From an uncultured Collinsella sp. (lineage in GTDB: Bacteria > Actinomycetota > Coriobacteriia > Coriobacteriales > Coriobacteriaceae), in the NCBI GenBank assembly GCA_902494135.1, contig CABUSE010000051.1:1-8833 (forward strand): 8,833 nt of DNA, given 5' to 3'. Positions within the stretch are counted from its first letter, which is position 1. Every line of letters begins with the position of its first letter. The position numbers were made by a program, and so were the translations under genes. Under the pieces are notes generated by a model. The model saw nothing but the letters and a program-made list of their open reading frames with translations, did no database searches and was not told where the DNA came from. Shown piece by piece: positions 1 through 7,083 of the stretch.

Positions 1-834
1 ATCGTGCAGATCCCGGGTTCGTCGGGCATGTACCCCATCGAGATGATGCCCGGCTTCTTCCAGTGGCTGCACCCGCTGCTGCCCTTTACCTACGGCATCA
101 ATCTGCTGCGCGAGACGGTCGGCGGCATGTATTCGTTCAACTACCTGTTTAACCTGTGCATTCTGGGCGTGTTCTTGATCGTGGCGCTCTTTATCGGCCT
201 GCAGCTGCGTCCGCTGCTGCTCAACCTTAACCTGCTCTTTGATAAACAGCTCTCCACGACCGGTATGATGATTTGCGAGTCCAACGACCTGCCGCGCCAG
301 CGCTACTCGCTGCGCACGGCCATGCGCGTCATGCTCGATTCCGATTCGTACCGTCGCGAACTGCTCGATCATGCGGTCGCCTTTGAACATCGCTACCCGT
401 ACTACATCAAGGGCGGTTTTGCCGCCGTGGTGGGCGTTCAGGTCCTGCTCTTTGTCCTGTCGACGGTTCTCGATATCGACAATAACGGCAAGATCATCCT
501 GCTTGTCATTTGGATCATCTCGGTTATTGCCATCTGCGGCTGGCTTATCAATATCGAATATATCCGAGCGAGCCTCAATACCCAGATGCGCATCTCGGCG
601 CTTTCGGATGAGGACCTGCGTCGCGAGATGCGCGAGCACACGGCCGCCATTCCTGCCGCTCGTCGCATGTTTGGCCTCAACGCCAGCGAGCGTGGTGCCA
701 AGGGCGGCGATCAGTCCACGGGCCGCTTGCCGCATATCGGCTCGCACCATAAATCTCAGGGCAGCGACAGCACAGCCACAAATGATGGAGATACCACCGC
801 GCTTGGCAAGCACTCCAAAGGAGGTGAGGCATAA
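1..834 (+). CDS. YhgE/Pip-family membrane protein, C-terminal part (5' end outside window)
   Basis: The reading frame is open from base 1, so the gene begins upstream; the early GTG at base 4 and the later ATGs are internal codons. The first visible residues carry the YhgE/Pip C-terminal signature (SSGMYPIEMMPGFFQ, then HPLLPFTYGIN), matched in the next gene by GGTFPIEM and PFLPFTHGIN. The membrane helix that normally ends the family follows at visible residues 48-69. Unlike its neighbour, the protein then continues for about 200 residues: a charged stretch, two more predicted helices (about 140-159 and 165-186), a basic/acidic segment and a Ser/Gly/His-rich tail (about 232-277). YhgE/Pip proteins resemble ABC-2-type permeases and include the lactococcal phage-infection protein Pip; their transported substrate, if any, is not established. 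The stop codon touches the ATG of the next gene. Family is confident, function is not. Confidence 0.85.
   Translation: MVQIPGSSGMYPIEMMPGFFQWLHPLLPFTYGINLLRETVGGMYSFNYLFNLCILGVFLIVALFIGLQLRPLLLNLNLLFDKQLSTTGMMICESNDLPRQRYSLRTAMRVMLDSDSYRRELLDHAVAFEHRYPYYIKGGFAAVVGVQVLLFVLSTVLDIDNNGKIILLVIWIISVIAICGWLINIEYIRASLNTQMRISALSDEDLRREMREHTAAIPAARRMFGLNASERGAKGGDQSTGRLPHIGSHHKSQGSDSTATNDGDTTALGKHSKGGEA
817..827 (+). promoter_or_regulatory. Near-perfect Shine-Dalgarno inside the upstream gene
   Basis: AAAGGAGGTGA matches almost the whole anti-Shine-Dalgarno tail of 16S rRNA. It lies within the last codons of the first YhgE-like gene, with 10 nt between GGAGG and the ATG at 835. With the abutting TAA/ATG junction it fixes the start of the second gene and suggests coupled or reinitiated translation of the pair. 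Confidence 0.85.
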
Positions 835-3024
835 ATGAAGAACATCCTGCATCTGTTTAAGCGCGATGTCCAAAACGTGTCTCGCTCCGTGATCGGCTTG
901 GTTGTCGTGATGGGCCTCATTATCGTACCGTGTCTGTACGCGTGGTTTAACATCGCCGGCAGCTGGGATCCGTACGGCAACACCGGCAATCTTAAGATCG
1001 CCGTGGTCAACACCGATGAGGGTTACGAGAGCGATTTGATCCCCGTCGAGGTTAACGTGGGCGAAAACGTGACCGCCACCCTACGCGGCAACGAGAGCTT
1101 CGATTGGGTTGTGCTCAACAATCGCGAAAAGGCTATCGAGGGCGTTAAGTCGGGCGCGTACTATGCTGCCGTCGTTATCCCCAAAACGTTTAGCGCTGAC
1201 ATGATGACGCTTTTCTCGACCGACGTGAAGCATGCCGATATCGAGTTCTACGAGAATCAGAAGGCCAACGCCATTGCGCAGATCGTGACCGAGAAGGGTT
1301 CGAGCGCCGTCCAGAGCCAGGTTAACAAAACTTTTACCGAGACCATTACGACGATCGGTCTTAAGACGGTGTCCAGCCTGCTCGATTACATGAGCACCGA
1401 CCAGGTGGGTAACTTTATCGCCAACCTGTCCTCGACGCTCGGCGATTCGATTGAGGACCTGCGAGACGTTCGGGCAAATGCTTCGTCGCTGGCGGGCATT
1501 TTGAGCTCCACGTCCGATTCGCTGACGTCGGCGAGCGGCATGCTCAAGCAGACGGGCACGGTCGATGAGTCAACGAAGCAGCTGACGGAGCATGTCAAGA
1601 GCGGTATTAGCGATTCCAAGGAAGCGCTGAAGGACGCCAACGACGCCATCAATGCCGCGATTGACGGAAGCGCGGGCTCGTTTGACAACGTGTCCGCCGA
1701 GCTTGCGAAGGCATTTGATGCCGCGAATCAACATGTCGACCTTACAGTGTCCCAGCTCAACGATGCCGCGGCGGCGCTCAACACGCGTGCCGACGATATC
1801 GACGCCACGGCCGACCAGCTCCGCGGCTTTGCCGATCAGGTGACTGACGAAAAACTCCAGGACAGCCTCAAGTCTGTGGCAACATCGCTGAGCAGGATTG
1901 CTGTGGAGTATCGCAACAACGCCAAGGACTTGACGGCCACCGCGAAGTCTCTCTCTGACAGCATGGCAGAGGTTAATAAGTCGCGTGCCGAGGTCGATCA
2001 GGCAATCGCGGATGCCAAGGCTGGTATCTCGGGCGCCAAGACTGACTACGACTCTACGTTTTCGGCCAAGGCAAAGGAGCTCAAGAAGACCATCTCGGGC
2101 GTTTTGGATTCGCTGAACGGTATTTCGAACGATCTGGATAGTGCTGTTGCTGGCCTGACCGACGCATCCGGTTCGCTGGCAAAGGGCCTCTCCAAAGCTG
2201 CAAAGCTGGTCAACAAGGCTTCTGATCAGCTGGGCGAGGCGTCGGACAAGATCAGTGCGTTTAAGGACGAGCTCGACGGCGCCTTGATGTCGGATGACCT
2301 CGCTACGATCAAGACGATGATCGGCAATGATCCCGAGGGTCTGGCCGTGTCGCTTTCCGGCCCCGTCGCGCTCGATCGCAAGCCGGTCTATCCGATCCGC
2401 AACTACGGTTCGGCCATGGCACCGTTCTACACGATTCTGTCGCTCTGGGTGGGCTCGATTGTGCTGGCGGCCATGATGAAGGTCTCGGTTGACGATGAGC
2501 TTATCAACGAGCTCATCCCCGTGCGCCTGCACGAGATCTACCTGGGCCGCTACCTGTTCTTTGGCGGTCTGGCCCTGCTGCAGGCAACGCTCGTGTGTGC
2601 GGGCGACATCCTGTTCTTTGGCATCCAGTGCGACGACCCGCTGCAGTTTGTGCTGGCGGGCTGGGTCGCGAGTCTCGTGTTCTCCAATATCGTCTACACG
2701 CTTACGGTTTCGTTTGGCGATATCGGCAAGGCGCTCGCCGTCGTGCTGCTGGTCATGCAGGTCGGCGGTTCGGGCGGCACGTTCCCCATCGAGATGACCG
2801 GCCCCGTGTTCCAGGCGATCTATCCGTTCCTGCCGTTCACCCACGGCATCAACGCCATGCATGCCGCCATGGCCGGTGCGTACCACATGGAGTACTGGAT
2901 TGAGCTAGGCATTCTGGCGAGCTATCTGATTCCGTCGCTGGCACTGGGCGTCGTCTTCCGCCGCCCGGTCATCAAAGCCAACGACTGGATCATCGAAAAA
3001 CTGGAGTCAACCAAATTGATTTAG
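835..3024 (+). CDS. YhgE/Pip-family membrane protein, full length
   Basis: A complete 729-residue protein. A short basic N-terminus leads into one membrane helix (about residues 19-42, ending in PCLYAWFNIAGSWDPYGN, the usual YhgE start), followed by an extracytoplasmic segment beginning KIAVVNTDEG. A long Ala/Ser/Asp/Lys-rich region (about 190-500) has little hydrophobic content and looks largely helical or coiled-coil. The C-terminal ABC-2-like membrane domain has helices near 525-549, 572-597, 602-630, 630-648 and 687-708, with the family signature GGSGGTFPIEM at about 644-654. No ATP-binding motif is present. The family includes Pip, a lactococcal phage receptor, and is related to EsaA of type VII secretion; its normal role is uncertain. 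The start is fixed by the strong ribosome-binding site and the abutting upstream stop. It probably acts with the upstream paralogue, an inference from coupling and shared family. Confidence 0.92.
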   Translation: MKNILHLFKRDVQNVSRSVIGLVVVMGLIIVPCLYAWFNIAGSWDPYGNTGNLKIAVVNTDEGYESDLIPVEVNVGENVTATLRGNESFDWVVLNNREKAIEGVKSGAYYAAVVIPKTFSADMMTLFSTDVKHADIEFYENQKANAIAQIVTEKGSSAVQSQVNKTFTETITTIGLKTVSSLLDYMSTDQVGNFIANLSSTLGDSIEDLRDVRANASSLAGILSSTSDSLTSASGMLKQTGTVDESTKQLTEHVKSGISDSKEALKDANDAINAAIDGSAGSFDNVSAELAKAFDAANQHVDLTVSQLNDAAAALNTRADDIDATADQLRGFADQVTDEKLQDSLKSVATSLSRIAVEYRNNAKDLTATAKSLSDSMAEVNKSRAEVDQAIADAKAGISGAKTDYDSTFSAKAKELKKTISGVLDSLNGISNDLDSAVAGLTDASGSLAKGLSKAAKLVNKASDQLGEASDKISAFKDELDGALMSDDLATIKTMIGNDPEGLAVSLSGPVALDRKPVYPIRNYGSAMAPFYTILSLWVGSIVLAAMMKVSVDDELINELIPVRLHEIYLGRYLFFGGLALLQATLVCAGDILFFGIQCDDPLQFVLAGWVASLVFSNIVYTLTVSFGDIGKALAVVLLVMQVGGSGGTFPIEMTGPVFQAIYPFLPFTHGINAMHAAMAGAYHMEYWIELGILASYLIPSLALGVVFRRPVIKANDWIIEKLESTKLI

Positions 3025-3121
3025 TTCAGCAACGTAAACGCCGTCGGAACATCGAGATCTTCCAACCCGATGCTTTAGCGTAGTGAATTGCACGGGCTGC
3101 TTGGTTGTTGCTACAGTAGCG

Positions 3122-3154
3122 GGGCGTGCCGGGGGTCCGGTGCGCCCTGCTTTT
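3122..3154 (+). terminator. Rho-independent terminator after the YhgE pair
   Basis: GGGCG TG CCGG (3122-3132) pairs with CCGG TG CGCCC (3137-3147), giving an 11-bp stem with two G-U wobbles and a GGGT loop. TGC, then TTTTATTT (3151-3158), follows. It lies about 100 nt after the second YhgE-like stop and 70 nt before the permease, so it most likely ends the YhgE transcript. Confidence 0.75.
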
Positions 3155-3225
3155 ATTTGACCATGAGGCGGCACGCAGCCATGCGCGTGCGGACACCACG
3201 CCCAGATTGAGCGCGAGGATGCCCT

Positions 3226-4209
3226 ATGGCCCAGCATGCCACTGACAATATCGAAATGATGCCCGATAGCCCTGTTGCTCGCGAGGACCTGGGCGCGGGC
3301 GGCACCTCCCGCGGCGCCGGCGCTCGCTCGCCGCTGTTCTGGAAAGTCCTGCTGCTTTCGGTGGCAGTCGTCTGGGGCTACTCCTTTACGACCATGAAGG
3401 ACGCGCTCGACACCATTCCGGTGTTCGAACTGCTCTACGTGCGCTTTCTGCCTGCGGCGTTGGTCATGTTTTTCATCTTCCACAAGCGCATCATCGCGCA
3501 CCTCAACGCCCGCAACCTTATCGTCGGACTTGGCATGGGCGCACTTATGTGGGCCGCCTACGCCCTGCAGACAGTCGGTCTGGCGCACACCACGGCGGGC
3601 AAGAATGCTTTTTTGACGGGCACGTATTGCATCGTTGTGCCGTTCGCGAGCTATTTTCTGAGCGGCGAAAAACTCACCCGCTATAACCTGGGCGCGGCGC
3701 TGCTGTGCTTGGCGGGCATTGGCTTGGTGGCGCTCGATAGCGTTGAATTCAACATCGGTGATGTCATTACGCTGGCGGGTGCGGTCTTTTTCGCCATCCA
3801 GATGGCGGTGACTGCCAAGTACGGTCGCAAAATGGACATCAACGTCATCACGTTTTGGATGTTTGTGGGCAACGGCGTGCTGAGCCTGGCAACGTCGCTG
3901 CTATTCGAGACCCAAGCGCCTCTGTCCGTGTGGACGCCGAGCTTTATCAGCGCGATGGCGTTTCTATCGGTGGGCTGTACGTGTGTGGCTCTGCTCATCC
4001 AAAACGTCGGCCTGGCGCATGTCCCGGCCTCAGCGGGCTCGCTGCTCCTTTCGATGGAGTCGCCTTCGGGTGTGCTGTTCTCGGTGCTGCTGATGGGGGA
4101 GGCGCTCACCTCGCGCCTGCTCGCCGGCTTCGCGCTCATCTTTCTTTCGATTATCTTGAGCGAGACGCATTTCGATTTTTTGCGTCGAAAGCCGCGTCCG
4201 CAATTGTAA
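3226..4209 (+). CDS. DMT-superfamily permease with two EamA domains
   Basis: A complete 327-residue protein with a hydrophilic N-terminal tail of about 38 residues, then about ten hydrophobic helices in two halves (about 39-170 and 178-315). This is the duplicated EamA layout of drug/metabolite transporters at the cytoplasmic membrane. Diagnostic stretches are VVWGYSFTTMK in the first helix, LQTVGLAHTTAGKNAFLTG in the first half and MESPSGVLFSVLLMGEALT near the end; the latter corresponds to the family's usual E-P-x-x-A-x-L-x-x-x-x-L-x-E region. The ATG at 3226 has GAGG 7 nt upstream; the in-frame ATGs at 3256 and 3259 lack a ribosome-binding site. Terminators on both sides suggest it is transcribed alone. 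EamA proteins export or import amino acids and other metabolites, and sequence alone does not reveal which one here. Confidence 0.9.
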   Translation: MAQHATDNIEMMPDSPVAREDLGAGGTSRGAGARSPLFWKVLLLSVAVVWGYSFTTMKDALDTIPVFELLYVRFLPAALVMFFIFHKRIIAHLNARNLIVGLGMGALMWAAYALQTVGLAHTTAGKNAFLTGTYCIVVPFASYFLSGEKLTRYNLGAALLCLAGIGLVALDSVEFNIGDVITLAGAVFFAIQMAVTAKYGRKMDINVITFWMFVGNGVLSLATSLLFETQAPLSVWTPSFISAMAFLSVGCTCVALLIQNVGLAHVPASAGSLLLSMESPSGVLFSVLLMGEALTSRLLAGFALIFLSIILSETHFDFLRRKPRPQL

Positions 4210-4221
4210 ACAATTTGTTGC

Positions 4222-4246
4222 GCCGCCTCCCGGGGCGGCATTTTTT
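4222..4246 (+). terminator. Rho-independent terminator after the EamA permease
   Basis: GCCGCC (4222-4227) pairs perfectly with GGCGGC (4234-4239) around a 6-nt loop, and six T residues follow (4241-4246). It begins 12 nt after the permease stop codon. This is the clearest intrinsic terminator in the window. Confidence 0.9.
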
Positions 4247-4272
4247 ATGCGTCGCCCTTAAAGTAGTACCTT

Positions 4273-4294
4273 GCACTTTACGCTATCAAAGTGC
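4273..4294 (+). promoter_or_regulatory. 22-bp dyad upstream of the M20 hydrolase (operator-like)
   Basis: GCACTTT (4273-4279) and AAAGTGC (4288-4294) are perfect inverted repeats around an 8-bp spacer. The site lies 30 bp before the hydrolase start and just after the previous terminator, where the hydrolase promoter must be. Size and symmetry suit a dimeric repressor site or a short leader hairpin. A TATCAA sequence at 4284-4289 could be a poor -10 box inside the dyad, but no convincing -35 pairs with it. Confidence 0.4.
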
Positions 4295-4324
4295 TTGCTG
4301 CAAAAACGTTACTGGAGGGCATCT

Positions 4325-5620
4325 ATGGCACCAGCACTGTCCGATCTTCAACCGCAATCAGCGCCCAAGGCCACCGCGGCGGCGCAGACCGCTATCGGTG
4401 ACGGTCTTGTTGCAGAAGCTCAGGCTTTTGCAGACGAGCTCGCTGCGTGGCGACACGATTTACATCAGATGCCCGAGCTGGGTAATAGCCTCCCGCAGAC
4501 CTCTACGTATATCCAAGCGCGCCTGACCGAGATGGACATCCCATTTGCTACGCTCGTCGATGGTTCCTGCGTTGTGGGCCTTGTCGGCGCCGGTGCCGCC
4601 GCGGCCCAAGGCAATGGCATCTGCACGAATGAGCAGGCCGGTACGGTCATCATGCTGCGTGGCGACATGGACGCCCTGCCCGTTGCCGAGGAATCCGGCG
4701 AGCCCTTTGCATCCACCAACGGCTGCATGCACGCTTGCGGTCACGATATGCACGCGACGGCGCTGCTTGGTGCGGCTCGTATGCTCAAAGCGCGCGAGGC
4801 AGAGCTTGTTGATGCCAACGCTACGGTTAAGTTGCTGTTCCAGCCGGGCGAGGAAACCTTTGAGGGTGCCCGCGCCGCCATCGCCGACGGTCTGCTGCAG
4901 AACCCGCGCCCTCAGGCGGCCTTCGCCATGCATGTCAACAGCCAGTCGCCGCTTGGCCTGGTGCTCTACGGCAGCCCGGCGCTCTCGGGCGTGTACGGTT
5001 TCCGCATCACGCTCCAGGGCAAGGGCGGCCACGGTTCCAGCCCCGAGATCTGCATCGACCCCATTACGGCCGGCGTCCATGTGCACCTGGCGCTCCAGGA
5101 GCTCATCTCCCGCGAGGTGCCGGCGGCCAAGGAAGTCGCACTTACCGTTGGTAAGTTTGCTAGCGGCTTGGCGGCCAACGTCATCCCCGACACCTGCGTG
5201 CTCGAGGGAACGCTGCGTGGCTTCGATGTCGAGCTCATAGCTCACCTAAAGACCCGCATCGCGGAGGTCGTTAACGGCGTTGCCGCAACATATCGTACGC
5301 CGGCGACCATCGAGACGCTTTCGGATGTTCCGCCGCTTGTACTCGACAGCGATATGACTCAGGCGTCGCTTGGCTACGTGGGCGCAGTGCTGCCCAAGGC
5401 GGCTTTCTTGCCGCTTTTCCATGCCATGGCGAGTGAGGACTTTGCGCTTATCTCGAGCGAGATTCCGAGTGCGTACTTTACCGTGGGCGCGGCCGTAACC
5501 GACACGGACGAACGCTTTGCCCAGCACCATCCCAAGGCACGTTTTAACGATGCCGAGCTGCCGCTCGGCGCCGCGGCCTATACCGCCGTCGCTTTGGGCT
5601 ATATCGCCGACCACCGGTAG
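4325..5620 (+). CDS. M20D-family metallo-amidohydrolase (hippurate / N-acyl-amino-acid hydrolase type)
   Basis: A complete 431-residue cytoplasmic enzyme of the family's usual length with no signal peptide. Family landmarks in order are HQMPELGN (47-54), GDMDALP (113-119), ACGHDMH (137-143; C138 and H140 as metal ligands), QPGEE (173-177; E176 probable catalytic base and E177 ligand), AMHV (H203), the dimerisation insert with GGHGSSPE, then NVIPDTC, GTLRGFD, MASEDF and a terminal HHP (H401/H402). M20D members remove acyl groups from amino acids or cleave related amides such as hippurate and indole-acetyl conjugates; the exact substrate cannot be read here. The ATG at 4325 is chosen because GGAGG sits at 4314-4318; a TTG 54 nt upstream has no such support. 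The MFS carrier downstream may import the substrate. Family assignment is firm. Confidence 0.92.
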   Translation: MAPALSDLQPQSAPKATAAAQTAIGDGLVAEAQAFADELAAWRHDLHQMPELGNSLPQTSTYIQARLTEMDIPFATLVDGSCVVGLVGAGAAAAQGNGICTNEQAGTVIMLRGDMDALPVAEESGEPFASTNGCMHACGHDMHATALLGAARMLKAREAELVDANATVKLLFQPGEETFEGARAAIADGLLQNPRPQAAFAMHVNSQSPLGLVLYGSPALSGVYGFRITLQGKGGHGSSPEICIDPITAGVHVHLALQELISREVPAAKEVALTVGKFASGLAANVIPDTCVLEGTLRGFDVELIAHLKTRIAEVVNGVAATYRTPATIETLSDVPPLVLDSDMTQASLGYVGAVLPKAAFLPLFHAMASEDFALISSEIPSAYFTVGAAVTDTDERFAQHHPKARFNDAELPLGAAAYTAVALGYIADHR

Positions 5621-5703
5621 CACCCAACCTTGCCTTTCAAGCCTGCGGGCATGGCCGTAAGGCCTATGCCCTTGTCTTTCAAGGCAATCTTGGGCACTAC
5701 CGG
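5614..5703 (+). repeat. 90-nt imperfect palindrome spanning the M20 stop codon
   Basis: Both arms are symmetric about the GTAA at 5657-5660. CCGGTAG (5614-5620) pairs with CTACCGG (5697-5703), CCCAA (5623-5627) with TTGGG (5690-5694), TTGCCTT (5630-5636) with AAGGCAA (5681-5687), GGGCAT (5647-5652) with ATGCCC (5666-5671), and GGCC with GGCC at the tip. The outer 23 nt of the arms match at 19 positions, with only two 2x2 mismatched pairs. The left arm contains the last codon and TAG of the hydrolase gene. It could be a leader/attenuator RNA, an RNA-processing site or a small palindromic repeat element; the sequence alone does not decide. Confidence 0.7.
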
Positions 5704-5730
5704 CCCCTGCGCCGGCTATTCGTTTGTTAA
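5698..5730 (+). terminator. Terminator-like hairpin just before the MFS gene
   Basis: CCGGC (5700-5704) pairs with GCCGG (5711-5715) around the 6-nt loop CCCTGC, and flanking TA/TA can extend the stem. A loose T-rich stretch, CTATTCGTTTGTT, follows. Its left arm overlaps the right arm of the large palindrome, so the two structures exclude each other. Only 25 nt separate it from the MFS start codon. The T tract is imperfect, so termination here may be partial. Confidence 0.45.
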
Positions 5731-5742
5731 ATAAGGAGCAGT

Positions 5743-7047
5743 ATGCCCCAGCAGCGTAAGTTCTTCCCCGGCTGGCTCGTGGTGGCCTCCGGCTTCGTGA
5801 TCATGGCCACGTGCTACACGATTTTCGTCAACTGCATGAGCCTATTCCAGCCGCTGATCGTCAGCGACCTGGGCATTTCCCTTGCGCAGTACAACATCTC
5901 CAATGCCATCTCCACCGTAGTGAGCGTCGTGGGTTCGCTCGTTATCGGCCATGTTGCCGATAAGGTGAGTGGCCGCGTATTGGGCTCGCTCACCGTTATC
6001 GCTACCTCGGCGGTGCTTGCTGGCATGAGCTTTGTCGGTGAGCTGTGGCAGGTCTACGTGCTCTTTGCCGTTTCGGGCTGCTTCGCTGTGGCCTCGACCC
6101 GCCTGCTCATCAGCCTTGTGACCGCCAACTGGTTTACGGCCAAGCGCGGCCTTGCCATTTCCATCGCACTTTCGGGTTCGGGCTTTGGCGGCGCCATTCT
6201 CTCGCCGATCGTGAGCTCTCTTATCGTGAGTGTGGGCTGGCGCTCTGCGTTCCTGGTACTCGCTGCCGTCTGCATGGTGGCGGCACTGCCCATCACGGCT
6301 TACTCCTTCCGCACCAAGCCTTCCGAGATCGGCCTTAAGCCGCTCGGCGAGAACCCGGGCGATCCGTCCGTCTCGACGGCTGGCGACAAGGACGAGCACA
6401 CGGCGCCCGAGGTTAGCGTCGGCTGGTCTCGTATCAAGAAGAGCCCGGCGTTTTGGCTGCTCGTCGTCGCCTTCCTCTTTATGGGTCTCGTTAACGGCGC
6501 CATCTTGCCCAACCAGGTCACCAACATGACGAGTGTTACCGTCAACGGCGCCAAGATCGTCACGGGCGGCCACGATCCCATGTGGGCAGGTACCGTGCTT
6601 TCGTCCTACATGGTCACCGTCGTTATCGCCAAGATTTCGCTCGGTGCGATCTATGACCGCTTTGGTCTGCGCTTTGGCAATATCCTTGGCTCCATTGCGT
6701 GCATTATCGCCTGCGTCGCCCTGTGCTTCCCCGCGACCGATCTTGGTCCCATCGTGGCTGCCGTGAGCTTTGGTGTCGGAACGTGCATGGGCACTATCAC
6801 GCCTACCATTGCCGCGTCCAAGCAGTTTGGCATGGCCGACCTCGGCAAGGTCACGGGCACCATTACCTCGCTCGAGATGGTCGGCGGCACCGTGGGCGCT
6901 ATTGTCTCGGGCGTGCTGTTCGATGCCACGGGCTCCTTTGCGAGCGCCTGGATTGTGTGCCTGGCGTGCTCCGTGGTCATGCTCGTGTTCCTGCTGGCAT
7001 CCGAGCCCATCGCCGCCAAGCTGCGCGCGAGCGTGGCGGGGGAGTAG
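5743..7047 (+). CDS. MFS transporter, OFA (oxalate/formate antiporter)-like
   Basis: A complete 434-residue protein with about twelve hydrophobic helices in two halves joined by a hydrophilic loop (about 187-224), as in the major facilitator superfamily. The loop-2/3 motif reads GHVADKVSGRVLG (69-81), with an equivalent DRFGLRFGN at 305-313 in the second half. NWFTAKRGLA (129-138) followed by SGSGFGG (144-150) is typical of OFA-like and monocarboxylate carriers. These exchange or cotransport small organic anions at the cytoplasmic membrane; the substrate here is not known. The start is supported by AAGGAG at 5733-5738. The gene lies 122 nt after the M20 hydrolase with no clear promoter in the gap, so cotranscription through the intervening RNA structures is likely. 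Import of the hydrolase substrate, or export of its acid product, is an inference from position. Confidence 0.88.
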   Translation: MPQQRKFFPGWLVVASGFVIMATCYTIFVNCMSLFQPLIVSDLGISLAQYNISNAISTVVSVVGSLVIGHVADKVSGRVLGSLTVIATSAVLAGMSFVGELWQVYVLFAVSGCFAVASTRLLISLVTANWFTAKRGLAISIALSGSGFGGAILSPIVSSLIVSVGWRSAFLVLAAVCMVAALPITAYSFRTKPSEIGLKPLGENPGDPSVSTAGDKDEHTAPEVSVGWSRIKKSPAFWLLVVAFLFMGLVNGAILPNQVTNMTSVTVNGAKIVTGGHDPMWAGTVLSSYMVTVVIAKISLGAIYDRFGLRFGNILGSIACIIACVALCFPATDLGPIVAAVSFGVGTCMGTITPTIAASKQFGMADLGKVTGTITSLEMVGGTVGAIVSGVLFDATGSFASAWIVCLACSVVMLVFLLASEPIAAKLRASVAGE

Positions 7048-7083
7048 GTAGGCCAAAGCGCATCGCCGCTTGTCCGCTTCGTC

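Noticed and set aside
1570..2886. Long open frame on the - strand (438 codons) opposite the second YhgE-like gene
   Set aside because: The frame opposite a GC-rich gene stays open through codon bias. The product is Arg/His/Gln-rich with no recognisable motif, while the + strand encodes a clear family member.
3088..3117. TTGCAC-n18-TACAGT as a possible permease promoter
   Set aside because: Both hexamers are weak, and the start would fall inside the preceding terminator stem. TTGACC at 3157 is a better -35 but has no matching -10, so the permease promoter is left unassigned.
3163..3210. Fifteen-codon ORF (MRRHAAMRVRTPRPD) upstream of the permease, a possible leader peptide
   Set aside because: No Shine-Dalgarno precedes it, it starts right after a terminator's T tract, and the Arg-rich content is what random GC-rich sequence gives.
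3855..4526. + strand open frame bridging the permease and hydrolase genes
   Set aside because: Out of frame with both well-supported genes, it runs through the terminator and hydrolase ribosome-binding site, and its product is low-complexity and Arg-rich.
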